The position numbers were made by a program, and so were the translations under genes. From NCBI GenBank assembly GCA_002344125.1, contig DDTQ01000011.1:822569-886568 (forward strand): DNA of 64,000 nucleotides, given 5' to 3'. Origin of the DNA: Ignavibacteria bacterium UBA2360. GTDB lineage: Bacteria > Bacteroidota > Ignavibacteria > Tepidaquicellales > OLB5. Of this stretch, positions 44,897 to 54,307 are shown one piece after another (positions within the stretch are counted from its first letter, which is position 1; each line of letters starts with the position of its first letter). Below the pieces are notes generated by a model. That model saw only the letters and a program-made list of their open reading frames with translations, did not search any database and was not told where the DNA came from.

Positions 44897-44985
44897 ACCC
44901 TCGAACCATCAAAAAATGACATACCCTTCCCTGAAACAAAATCGTTTCATTAAAAAAGTATATCATTGATTAATTGTTCGAGGGT
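44897..44985 (-). ncRNA. Structured RNA or attenuator candidate upstream of the NADAR gene
   Basis: On the minus strand ACCCTCGAAC (44985-44976) pairs exactly with GTTCGAGGGT (44906-44897), which is followed by TTTTTTT. Inside, ATGATATAC pairs with GTATGTCAT at 8 of 9 positions and TGAAAC with GTTTCA exactly, giving nested stems. This is a terminator-ended structured element just ahead of the NADAR operon, so it could be an attenuator, leader or small RNA. Confidence 0.5.
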
Positions 44986-45436
44986 CCTTTCGGTTACCAC
45001 TCAGCGACCAATGATATCGGTCTTATCAAAAGAACAGTGCTGAATTTGTTTTAGCATTACAAAAATATAAATAATTCTTTGTTCAGTCAATTCCTCAAAT
45101 TATCTCCATAAAGTGCTCTTAATTGCATATAAATCAGTTAGTTAGTCCATATTTTCCGACTATTTCTACCTTTCAACTAAGAAAATATTAACCAAGATAG
45201 TAATATTGGGTTCTCTCCCTCTGTGGGTAGTTGAAAGTGTAAAATTACAGAAACAGCTCTGAGATAAAAAAGTTATCACACTCCGGAATACTTTCTGCTA
45301 TAAACGGAATCTTATATACTGCGCTCATGCCCTGGACGAAGTTATCGGTTTTCAGTTTTGAAATGGAAAGCGAATGTCCAAAAAATTTTTATAAAATATT
45401 TTCTTTATTTGTCGAGATTAGGGCACCTCTTAAAGC
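44986..45436. other. Non-coding stretch
   Basis: About 450 bases with no supported gene. A small hairpin (GACC-N9-GGTC, 45006-45022) lies near its left end. A 63-codon reading on the plus strand from 45327 overlaps the phosphoribosyltransferase gene in antisense and is not supported. Confidence 0.4.
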
Positions 45437-46105
45437 TCAATTATTATATAATACTATCATTTTAATAACCGTTTTATTATCAATTATCTTTTCTTGGCTT
45501 AGTCGCAATAACAGTTGATTTAATGTAGCTCCTGTATCTATTATATCATCAAATATCAAAAGACTCTTGATAGGGATTTCTTTAAAATTACTCACATCAA
45601 GTTGATAATTATCGTGAAGTTCATCTTCTTTTATGCTGAATTCTCTTACCGATATTGTATTATCAATTTTCTTAAAGGCTTCAGATACATTTTTTACAAT
45701 ATTACCTAAATTATCTTTAATTACTCGATCATAATAGAAATTCATCAGCTTCCTTCTATTCTCGTCCACCGTGCTTAATATTAGTATGAATTCCGTTGTG
45801 AAATTAGGAAAAGGGAATTGTGTTTTTTCAATTTGACCTTCTAATAATTCTATTTTAGTTTCAAAGTAAGATTGAGCAGCATCGTTTTTTCCCTCTTTCA
45901 AGAATTTACGATAGTTCTCAATAATTGTTCCTAAATTTTTATCATCTCTCACTGGATCGTATGAATTTGACATACCCAGATTTACCCTCAGTTGGCCACT
46001 CATATCGCTTTTGCAACATGAGTATACCTCTATTTCCAAAGAAAATCCTAAACCTTTATATTGAACTTTATTAACCAGATCTTCGAATTTATTAATTGTA
46101 ATCAT
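45437..46105 (-). CDS. Orphan type I phosphoribosyltransferase-like protein
   Basis: The 222-residue protein ends with the PRPP-binding loop LLIFDDIIDTGATLNQLLLRL, two acidic residues followed by TGAT as in type I PRTases. The N-terminal half is unlike any biosynthetic PRTase I know, and no purine or pyrimidine genes are near. Stand-alone PRTase-domain proteins are also found in defence and toxin contexts, so a nucleotide-related defence role is possible but unproven. Confidence 0.65.
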   Translation of the reverse strand: MITINKFEDLVNKVQYKGLGFSLEIEVYSCCKSDMSGQLRVNLGMSNSYDPVRDDKNLGTIIENYRKFLKEGKNDAAQSYFETKIELLEGQIEKTQFPFPNFTTEFILILSTVDENRRKLMNFYYDRVIKDNLGNIVKNVSEAFKKIDNTISVREFSIKEDELHDNYQLDVSNFKEIPIKSLLIFDDIIDTGATLNQLLLRLSQEKIIDNKTVIKMIVLYNN

Positions 46106-46324
46106 ATTTAATTTATTTATCTTAACGAAGAATTTTTAAATAAATGATTTTCTCAAAATACTAACTTTTCATTGATTTATATATGAAAATCTAGAGGAGT
46201 CAACTAATAAATACAAGAAAATACATATTTTTACAATTTATAAGAATGATGGATAGGATTACCTTTGAATAAGTAGAAATATTAACATAACTTTGTAAAA
46301 TTTTAATATTAAATTCAATTTTAT

Positions 46325-47185
46325 ATGTCAGCTAGAAATCAAGTAGGCTGGTTGCTGAAACAGGGATACAGCCCCGGCGAAATTGCTATTAAACGTAAAG
46401 TAAGTGAAGACATAACCCGAAGATCGTTGTTCCAACTTGTGGGTGAAGGTCGCTTAAGACGATCGGATATATATTATTCTATTCCTAAAGAAATAAGAAA
46501 TCTAATTGCTTCCTTGTTTGATGAAAGAAGTAAAAGACACCTGGATAATAAAAAACTTTATAGGAGCCTAACGCAAACAATTCGTAGAAAATATAATTCT
46601 GCAAAAAAATTAGATATTGAATTAGCAATTGTATATTGGCGCTCCCGAATTGTAATGGGAGATTTATATGAGGATATAAGAGAATTGGAACTTTTTTTGA
46701 ATAAAATAGTTAGAAACACGCTTAAAGAAATTTATGAAGACACAGAAGATGCATGGTGGTTCAAGGGAGTTCCAGAAGATATAAGGAAAGAATGTGCTAT
46801 AAGAAGAGAAGGGGATAACATTAATAGAACAGGTATTTGGAATTATGTTGACTTAATACATTTAAGAAAAATATTAGACAAACAATGGGAAATGTTTATT
46901 TCGAAATTCGGCAAGGAAGTAAGAGATAAGAAAAAACTTTTCATGTCAAACCTAGTTAAGTTAAATTCCATAAGAAATAGTGTTATGCACCCTTCCCGAA
47001 ATGACATAATTTCAGAAGAAGATTTTGAATTCATAAGAAACTTTAAAGAAACTTTAATGCCTTCAAAGAAAAATGAGTTTTATGAACCTAATTATATTGG
47101 AACAGAAGCTGAAAGGTTTAATGAAATCCAATCCTTATTGGATAATAATTCCTCGGAAGATGAAGGATTACACTTAGTAACGTAA
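46325..47185 (+). CDS. Swt1-like HEPN-domain protein with N-terminal helix-turn-helix
   Basis: The 286-residue protein starts with a short HTH-like segment (GYSPGEIAIKRKVSEDITRRSLFQLV). The C-terminal half matches the Swt1-type HEPN fold: WNYVDLIHLRKILDKQWEMF, then LVKLNSIRNSVMHPSR with the R-x4-H nuclease motif. HEPN proteins often cut RNA in toxin-antitoxin and anti-phage systems. It points toward the DISARM-like operon and converges with drmB. Confidence 0.7.
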   Translation: MSARNQVGWLLKQGYSPGEIAIKRKVSEDITRRSLFQLVGEGRLRRSDIYYSIPKEIRNLIASLFDERSKRHLDNKKLYRSLTQTIRRKYNSAKKLDIELAIVYWRSRIVMGDLYEDIRELELFLNKIVRNTLKEIYEDTEDAWWFKGVPEDIRKECAIRREGDNINRTGIWNYVDLIHLRKILDKQWEMFISKFGKEVRDKKKLFMSNLVKLNSIRNSVMHPSRNDIISEEDFEFIRNFKETLMPSKKNEFYEPNYIGTEAERFNEIQSLLDNNSSEDEGLHLVT

Positions 47186-47274
47186 TATTAAGTAGTAGTT
47201 ATATTCCCATTGACCTATTATTTTTATTGTTATAAATAAGTTTAAAAATTGCGCAAAACAAAAGCAGCAATAAT

Positions 47275-49161
47275 TTATTCAAAATTAAAAAAGCCTATTT
47301 CTGGGTTGTCTAAAGTTCCAATTAACATTGCCCTGTCTAACAGCATGTTTGATTCCTCACAACATGTTTCAGGTAAAAGAGCGCAATTATGACAAGCAGC
47401 AAGATTGCATGAGTTTGGTCCTTGTCCTCTAGTATCAATACAAATCGGGTCGCTTGAACACCATCTGGCATTTTCAATTGAGTTGTAAATTATTGTTTCT
47501 AGATTCCCAGGTTTGCCTTGTCTTACAAGCCCACCTAAAGAACCTTCTGAATCTCCTGATGCAGTGTAAATCAAAACTCCGTTCATTACTTCGTCTGGAA
47601 ATTCAAGGTTGCAATAAATTCTTTCACGCAATGCAGAACTTCCGTAACCACATTCGTAACTGAATTGATTAATCACCAAATGAGCAAAGGTGTGAATCAA
47701 AATAAATTCAGGTGTTATGTTTTTTGCTATTTGTCCATTGTCAATTTTTGTTTTGTTGAAATTCTTTGCTAGTCCCTTCACTCTTTCAATCACTTCCTTT
47801 TTTGCTGCCCATTCTTTCAAAGAATTTTCGTTAAACTTAAAAAATACTCCTTCGCCTCTAACAACGATTGCCGGTAGCCAATTGATACTTGCTCCAAGTT
47901 TTATGAAATCTTTTTTTGCTTCCAATGCTTTTCCATCTTCATACAACCATCTTGAAAAACCTGTGAATGCTCTTGTTTCTCTCAACTTATGCAATAAACA
48001 AATACTGTCAAAACTTTTTGAGATAATTTCGTTTTCGGTATATTCCGCAATATTCACTTTGGAAACATAAAAATCTTGTTTCTCTGAACCGGGCTCTCTC
48101 AGAATGGCATCGTATTCCATCTTTCTATAAAATTCTTCTGAATCAGTTGCCGGCATTGAATCATATCCAATAATTTTTTTCTGGGCTGCATCAATTAGTT
48201 TGTCAACCCAAAAATCAATTTGCTCAAATTCTACTTTTAATTTGCTAGCAGCAACCCAATAAAATCTTTTCCTATCAAATTCTCCATTCACCCGACCACT
48301 ATTTAATGATCCCCAGTTCTTTTCAAGGATGTCTATTAACTCTGAATCTACTGACGGTTGCCATTGAGGAAGGTAAATTGAGCTCCTAACATTTGAAAAA
48401 TAAACATTGGAAGCACCCTTTTGAACCACCTTGAGTAATGGGTGATTGCAATTGCGAGTGTTATTTCTTTCTTTTTCCTCCCCTAACCAAGGTCTGCCAG
48501 CACTACAGTTAACGTCTATTCGACTCAGCGCATTCTCGTTGAAAGCACCAGCCATTGATTTTTTTTCTCCGCAACTGCAAAGTATTTCAATACCTGATAA
48601 TGCTCCAGAACTTCTTCCTGCCCTCAATCGCATTATGGGGTTAGTGGTAGAGCATTTAGAACCATTATGAACCCATTCCTCAAAAGGAAAATCTTCAATA
48701 TGACCTTCAGAGCAAATAGTAATAAATCTTACTGGAATTAATTTTCGTCTTTTCCTTTCTGCAATTGTAGAGCATGATTGACCTTGGAAGGGTAATCCCA
48801 AACACTTAGGTCTCTCACTGTGAAAGATTGGAACTTTGTGCATATAGCCACAACGCGTGCAATAATGCCATCGAGGAAAACGAACAAATGGGATTTTCAA
48901 TTTCTGATTTATTCTTTCATGTGGATTATCACGAAAATCAGGTGGTAACCGGAAGTTCTTAACTCTAAGTCGTTTTGCAAGTCTTTCCTCCTCAACTATA
49001 AATTCGTCTAATGTATGTGATCTTTCAAGTTCTCTGAATTTCAATTCCCACATATCAAGACCTGCAACCATCAATGATTCATCTTTAGGGAAATTTATCA
49101 TCTGTCCGACTCCCCATGGAGATATAAGTTGTGACCTTCTTATTGGTTTTTCTGCTTGCAT
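47275..49161 (-). CDS. drmB: DISARM protein DrmB (DUF1998)
   Basis: DrmB is a core DISARM protein that forms a complex with DrmA and binds DNA. The 628-residue protein has the typical opening RRSQLISPWGVGQMINFPKDE and zinc-binding cysteines (YCTRCGYMHKV, CEGLP-like region; CSCGEKK). The C-terminal DUF1998 domain has HTFAHLVINQFSYECGYGSSA and CNLAACHNCALLPETCCEE. It is the last gene of the operon, 6 bases after drmA. Confidence 0.88.
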   Translation of the reverse strand: MQAEKPIRRSQLISPWGVGQMINFPKDESLMVAGLDMWELKFRELERSHTLDEFIVEEERLAKRLRVKNFRLPPDFRDNPHERINQKLKIPFVRFPRWHYCTRCGYMHKVPIFHSERPKCLGLPFQGQSCSTIAERKRRKLIPVRFITICSEGHIEDFPFEEWVHNGSKCSTTNPIMRLRAGRSSGALSGIEILCSCGEKKSMAGAFNENALSRIDVNCSAGRPWLGEEKERNNTRNCNHPLLKVVQKGASNVYFSNVRSSIYLPQWQPSVDSELIDILEKNWGSLNSGRVNGEFDRKRFYWVAASKLKVEFEQIDFWVDKLIDAAQKKIIGYDSMPATDSEEFYRKMEYDAILREPGSEKQDFYVSKVNIAEYTENEIISKSFDSICLLHKLRETRAFTGFSRWLYEDGKALEAKKDFIKLGASINWLPAIVVRGEGVFFKFNENSLKEWAAKKEVIERVKGLAKNFNKTKIDNGQIAKNITPEFILIHTFAHLVINQFSYECGYGSSALRERIYCNLEFPDEVMNGVLIYTASGDSEGSLGGLVRQGKPGNLETIIYNSIENARWCSSDPICIDTRGQGPNSCNLAACHNCALLPETCCEESNMLLDRAMLIGTLDNPEIGFFNFE

Positions 49162-49167
49162 AATAAT

Positions 49168-52100
49168 TTAAATATTATCAATGTTTATATAATCGTTTAC
49201 GGAAATAGCATCACAGGTTGCATCTACATTTCTCATTGAGGTTGGTGTTGCCCAAGCTCTACTCTTTATATGTTCAGGCGGATTTGTCCCTGCTGGATAC
49301 ATCAATGGTAAATTCTCCGTCTGGGTAAATGAACCATAAATGATTGGAAGATTGCGCTGCCACTGTTCCAATCTTCTTTCTAGCATCTCAATTGCTTTCT
49401 GCATTTCCTCATTGTCAATTTCTGATACTCGCTGAAAGATTATGTCTTTTACTTTCTGAATAATTTCTTTTGTGGGGAATGGGGTTGGAAGCTCTCTGTT
49501 CTGTTCAGAATAAAATCTTATTAATCCGACTAAGATTGCATGTAATGCTCGTTCTCTAGCGGGTGGTGAAAAAGGTGTAACACTTGTCGGTTCAACCTTA
49601 CTGTAAATTTTAGAATGATATTCTTGAAAGTGTTCAAAGTGTGAACGGTCTCTTGGTTTTGAACAATTGTAAATTGTAAAAACAAGTCCGGGACCTTTCT
49701 TTGAACGCCCTACACGGCTTGTTGCCTGGATGTATTCAGAAGTTGTTTTTGGCTGTCCGATTACTGTCATTAAACCTAATCGTGGAATGTCAACACCAAC
49801 TGAAATCATATTTGTAGCAAGGCAAACATCAATTGGATATTTTTCTTTCGGATATTCTTTCTGCAATTCTTCAAGAATATCGGTGATTTGACTGCTATTT
49901 ATCCTACTTGTCAATTCTCTATCATTATAAATGAATCTCTTTTCTCCCGGTGAAATTTTCTTTCTGTGATGTAGTGCAAATAAATACTCTTGGATGTCAG
50001 CACGAATTAAAGTTGCAGCATGTCCTAGCTCACGGATACTATTAAAATATATCATTGAAGTCCAATAAGGGTCGCGCTGCTTTTCATCTGTAACCGGTAT
50101 AGATTTTACAGATTGAAGCAATGCTGATACTACCCTTATCTGTGCAGTTGCATGTGAGGGTAATGCAGATGCAAACACACCTACATATAATCGGCCTGGT
50201 GCGTTTTCTGAGTTTTTTTCTTCGCATGCAAAGAATGAATCACCAGCATTTAAACATTGTGCAGGGAAAATATTTACATTCTCAAGTCCTCTGCCATAAA
50301 GAGAATTGATTTGTTCTTTGGCTCTACTAATTGTTGCTGATGATGCAATGATCTTTGGTTTTATGTTGTTTAAAGTGCAGAATTCCTCAATCATTGTTTC
50401 ATATAAACCAACCATTGAACCTAATGGGCCCGAGATTAAATGCAACTCGTCCTGAATTATCAACTCAGGTGGCGTCTTTCTTTGATTACCAACAAAACCA
50501 AAAAGAGTTCTTGCTTCAGGTCTCCATGGCAGCATTGCGAATTTGTCAACTGTTCCAATTAAAAGTGTAGGAGGGAAATCATAAATATCTTCATCCACCA
50601 CCAACAACGGCAACCTGAAATCTTCTTTTGAAAAATCACATTCACTTTCATTATCGCATCTGAAAATAACAGAGTCATGATTATTTACTTTCCGGAGTTT
50701 GTATCCTTTAATTTCATCCTTTCTTGTTCCTTTAATCAAACCCATTTGACTTCCACACCAAGGACATTTTAAAACTACAAATGGATTATCATCTTCTTTT
50801 CCTTGAGACATTTTTCTTAGAATATTAGTTGCACCTTTATCGCCACTTCTTTTATTTGGGGTTAATGCTCCAACCCAAAGTCCAATTGTAATTCTATCTG
50901 TTCCTAATTCATCTTGGTTTTCATCTCTGATTTTTTCACAAGCACAAATTAGTGCAGCGGCTCTTTGAAACTGTTGAGCAGTCAGCAGACGCAAGGTATA
51001 ACGCATGAGAACCGATGTTCCTATGTCCGTTGTATCTTTTAATCTTCTTAAAAAGATCGTGAAGGCAGACAAACCTAAATATGCTTCTGTTTTTCCACCA
51101 CCTGTCGGAAACCAAATCAAATCCACCATCTTTCTGTCTGGATGATTGGGGTCAAATATTGAATGTAGATTTATAAGTATAAATGCAATTTGAAAAGGTC
51201 TCCAAGAACCTACCTTTAAACTTCCATCAGAATTTTTCTGCCATGTTCCTTGATCATAGATATCTGGAATTTTTGCCTGCTCTAAACCCGTAATGTTTCC
51301 TTTTTCCACAATCCAGTTTCGAGTTTCGATTCCATAATGAAGTTGCTGTAATAACATTGCTCTGTTCATCAGCTTAAAAGACCGGTTGACTTTTGAATTA
51401 CTTTTTAATAACTCAACACCTTCTTTCATTCGTTTCAAACAAGCCCGGCAACTTTCAATATGTCTCAGAGCTGTTTTAAGAAATTCTTCTTTCAATTCTT
51501 TTTTTGCAATTGTTTCTTGTTCATTTATCCATTTTTCGTATTCTGAATTTAACTGAACAAGATTTAAAGTGATATCATCCTTTGACAAATCACTCAAATC
51601 AAACATTTTCAGTGCAACACTTTTTAATTCATTGGGAATAATTGGTTTTATTTCATAAGAGGGAATTGCTTCTGTTGAAATAGCATTTACGGTTTGTGAA
51701 TCATCATCTACCCATGCAGGTGAACAGCCGTGTCCAACTGCAAAGGTTTTTTTCTTTCTGAAAAGAAGTTGATTTGATTTCTCATCGTCTTGGTCTGTTT
51801 TTGATGCTGCCAATTTATAGGGATGAAAACATTCCTCACTTGCATATACTGAAAAGGAAACCTGAAAAAAACAATCTTCATTTCTAATATTTTCTCTCAC
51901 GCCTGTATTCTTGTTTATCAAAGTAAAAGTCAAAAGATGTATGCTTTTGTCAGAATCATTTCCATGAGTCCGGTTTCTAATATTCAAAACCAATTCAATT
52001 TTTTCCCCTTCTTTACCGATTAAAGCAAACTCTTTTGAAAATCCAGAATTGAGAGGAATGTCTTGAGCTTTAACTTCTAATAGTTGATCTAACGAACTTC

Positions 52101-52572
52101 TGTAATATGCTTTCCTGTGATCATCAATTCCATTATCTTTTTTATAACTGTAATCACGGCTTTCGTAAACACCTAGATTCACCTGCACTTTGAAGCCTTC
52201 CTTTGGAATTTTTGAAAAGCAGCTGAATCCCATTGCAGAAGGGAGATAATTATTTGCTAATCCAATTTCTTCTTCAAAGTCATCACCCATATTTGCTGAT
52301 GTGTCGTTGTCTTCAATTGTTTCTGAACTCTCATCATTGATTTCATCCGTATTTGTTATTACTTCTTCCTCGACAACAGTTGTGGAATCTGCTGCTGAAT
52401 AAGTTGCTCCCTCACCGCTTTTGTTTGGAGACGGGAATAAAATTCCTGCACCATACCTCAACCTTGGCGGAACATTCAATAAAATCTCTTCTCCATTTTC
52501 CTGTATGTGTGGATTTACAGGGTCGGGACCAATCAATTCTTTTCTGATAAATTTTAGGATATCGTCTCTCAT
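49168..52572 (-). CDS. drmA: DISARM helicase DrmA
   Basis: The 1134-residue protein is a superfamily 2 helicase. Walker A is LIWFPTGGGKTEAYLGL (near 490), motif II is IIQDELHLISGPLG (near 708), and the C-terminal helicase motifs are CLATNMISVGVDIPRLGLM and YIQATSRVGRSKKGPGL. A zinc-like pair CPWCG lies between. The opening RKELIGPDP...PPRLRYGAGILFP is typical of DrmA. It translocates on DNA and, with DrmB, blocks phage DNA. It starts 1 base after the NERD-helicase stop. Confidence 0.9.
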   Translation of the reverse strand: MRDDILKFIRKELIGPDPVNPHIQENGEEILLNVPPRLRYGAGILFPSPNKSGEGATYSAADSTTVVEEEVITNTDEINDESSETIEDNDTSANMGDDFEEEIGLANNYLPSAMGFSCFSKIPKEGFKVQVNLGVYESRDYSYKKDNGIDDHRKAYYRSSLDQLLEVKAQDIPLNSGFSKEFALIGKEGEKIELVLNIRNRTHGNDSDKSIHLLTFTLINKNTGVRENIRNEDCFFQVSFSVYASEECFHPYKLAASKTDQDDEKSNQLLFRKKKTFAVGHGCSPAWVDDDSQTVNAISTEAIPSYEIKPIIPNELKSVALKMFDLSDLSKDDITLNLVQLNSEYEKWINEQETIAKKELKEEFLKTALRHIESCRACLKRMKEGVELLKSNSKVNRSFKLMNRAMLLQQLHYGIETRNWIVEKGNITGLEQAKIPDIYDQGTWQKNSDGSLKVGSWRPFQIAFILINLHSIFDPNHPDRKMVDLIWFPTGGGKTEAYLGLSAFTIFLRRLKDTTDIGTSVLMRYTLRLLTAQQFQRAAALICACEKIRDENQDELGTDRITIGLWVGALTPNKRSGDKGATNILRKMSQGKEDDNPFVVLKCPWCGSQMGLIKGTRKDEIKGYKLRKVNNHDSVIFRCDNESECDFSKEDFRLPLLVVDEDIYDFPPTLLIGTVDKFAMLPWRPEARTLFGFVGNQRKTPPELIIQDELHLISGPLGSMVGLYETMIEEFCTLNNIKPKIIASSATISRAKEQINSLYGRGLENVNIFPAQCLNAGDSFFACEEKNSENAPGRLYVGVFASALPSHATAQIRVVSALLQSVKSIPVTDEKQRDPYWTSMIYFNSIRELGHAATLIRADIQEYLFALHHRKKISPGEKRFIYNDRELTSRINSSQITDILEELQKEYPKEKYPIDVCLATNMISVGVDIPRLGLMTVIGQPKTTSEYIQATSRVGRSKKGPGLVFTIYNCSKPRDRSHFEHFQEYHSKIYSKVEPTSVTPFSPPARERALHAILVGLIRFYSEQNRELPTPFPTKEIIQKVKDIIFQRVSEIDNEEMQKAIEMLERRLEQWQRNLPIIYGSFTQTENLPLMYPAGTNPPEHIKSRAWATPTSMRNVDATCDAISVNDYINIDNI

Positions 52573-52573
52573 G

Positions 52574-54307
52574 TTAGCTGAATTTGTTTTTTAAAATTTC
52601 ATTATACTGATTCTGCATTGATTCAGAAATTAAAAGTATCAATCCGTATCGTGCTCTGCTCATCCCTACATACATGAGAGATTTTGCAACTTCACTTGAT
52701 AAATCTTCAATGTCTGTTATCAAAACATGATTGCTTTCCATTCCCTTGTATGAGTGAACTGTTGCAAAACCAACATTCTTTTGCGTTCCTGAAAATTCAC
52801 TTGCGGTTTTAATTTCTTTAATTGAGTAATCAGTAATAGATTTTACACAAGAATTTTCAAATTTATTTGGAGAAATAATTACCATTTCATTAAATGGTAA
52901 ATTTTCTGCAGAAACTTTTCTCAATTGTTCATTCAAAATTTGTTTTTGATGTGCTTTGTCTCTGTAAAAACGATATTCTACTGGAAGTCCTTCAAGATAT
53001 TCCAAGAGAAATGGCGGTTTTTCAAATCCTGAAATCAAAGAAGTTTCTTCTCCAATCTCCTTTGTGTTCCGGCAATTTATCCGTAGTAAATGTTTTGAAT
53101 GATATCCAAATGTGTTGAGAATATTGAGCATTTCCGATTTTGAAAGTTGAGCATAAATTGCTTGCCTTTCAAAGTCCCCATAAATTTCCCAACTACCATT
53201 AGCTAAACCTCCTGTAAGCATTGAATCAAACAATGCTAAATATTCTTCTCTGATTAAGTCCTGTCCTTCATCAACAATCAGTTTATCAAATTTTCCTTGA
53301 ACACCAATCTTGAAAAAATCTTTCATTAGGTTAGGTAAATATTTTGAATAAAAATCCTGTTTATCTATTTGTGATTTATCGTAATCAAAACCTTTTGACA
53401 ATTCAAACAAATAGCTATGCAAACTGGAGACAGTGATATTTTCCCAATCTTCAAGCTGTTTTTGCATCCACTCTCCGATAATTCTATTGAAGCATGTCAG
53501 AAAAACATTTTTACCTTCCTGTGCTGTTCTGATTGCTGATTCGATAGCAATCATTGTCTTACCCGTTCCTGCACTTCCCTGAATAACACTTCTTTCATTG
53601 AGTTGGATTGATTCCAGAACCCCGAATTGTTCTTCAGTGTAAGTTTTCACCTGTGAATCAAATTCAGTTAATCGTTCTTTTGCCGAACGAATCCTTACAA
53701 AATCGCCTCTTAAAAAATGACAAAGTTCATCAAGATCTTGCCGGCTTGGCAATGATTCATTTCGTGAAAACCAAAATTGTGTTTTGTGTTTCTCTGTAAA
53801 CTGATAAATTAAGTTTTTAAAAAATGTTTCATGGTTTGACTTGAAGGTTGTCTTGTCGAAAATTTGCCACTGCTGATATTCAACACTGCGCTTGTCGAAG
53901 GTTACTTGTGGAAATGCTACGAAAAAACCGAACTGAATTTTACTAAACCTGTGTAGTTTGCCGAATTCTTTTTTGATTTCAGCTTGCAGAGAAAACATTG
54001 CATCCATTGCCTGACTAAATGGACTTTTATTTTTGTTTACATTTCCATATCTGTCAATAAATTCCCATTCCCCATCCTTGCATCTTACATCGCCTCCTTT
54101 TACCTCCATAACGAAAATTCCTGCGTATGGGATAAGCAACAGGAAATCTATTTCGCCATATAGCCGCTTTGTGTGTTGCGAAAGATTTAGTGAGTGGAGC
54201 ACAATCCAATCTTTGGTGAAAGAATCTTTTTTGAGCATGTCAAAAATCATTCTTTCTCCGGAGCTTTTGCACGTTTTATCAACATATGGTGGTAATAATT
54301 TTGCCAT
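52574..54307 (-). CDS. NERD-domain UvrD-like helicase in the DISARM operon
   Basis: The 577-residue protein joins an N-terminal NERD nuclease-like domain (GEIDFLLLIPYAGIFVMEVKGGDV, the D-x(n)-E-x-K set) to a superfamily 1 helicase. Walker A is QGSAGTGKTMIAIESA, motif II LIVDEGQDLI, and the last motifs are VGFATVHSYKGMES and YVGMSRARYGLILLIS. It fills the place where classical DISARM has the phospholipase-D gene drmC or another helper. Its ATG overlaps the previous stop (TGATG). Confidence 0.88.
   Translation of the reverse strand: MAKLLPPYVDKTCKSSGERMIFDMLKKDSFTKDWIVLHSLNLSQHTKRLYGEIDFLLLIPYAGIFVMEVKGGDVRCKDGEWEFIDRYGNVNKNKSPFSQAMDAMFSLQAEIKKEFGKLHRFSKIQFGFFVAFPQVTFDKRSVEYQQWQIFDKTTFKSNHETFFKNLIYQFTEKHKTQFWFSRNESLPSRQDLDELCHFLRGDFVRIRSAKERLTEFDSQVKTYTEEQFGVLESIQLNERSVIQGSAGTGKTMIAIESAIRTAQEGKNVFLTCFNRIIGEWMQKQLEDWENITVSSLHSYLFELSKGFDYDKSQIDKQDFYSKYLPNLMKDFFKIGVQGKFDKLIVDEGQDLIREEYLALFDSMLTGGLANGSWEIYGDFERQAIYAQLSKSEMLNILNTFGYHSKHLLRINCRNTKEIGEETSLISGFEKPPFLLEYLEGLPVEYRFYRDKAHQKQILNEQLRKVSAENLPFNEMVIISPNKFENSCVKSITDYSIKEIKTASEFSGTQKNVGFATVHSYKGMESNHVLITDIEDLSSEVAKSLMYVGMSRARYGLILLISESMQNQYNEILKNKFS

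Noticed and set aside
44897..44985. Retron msr/msd or integron attC site
   Set aside because: No reverse transcriptase or integron integrase is nearby and the ends do not match attC core sites; the T tract fits a terminator-type RNA better.
45327..45518. 63-codon plus-strand reading with a hydrophobic end
   Set aside because: It overlaps the phosphoribosyltransferase-like gene in antisense, has no ribosome site and no recognisable motif.
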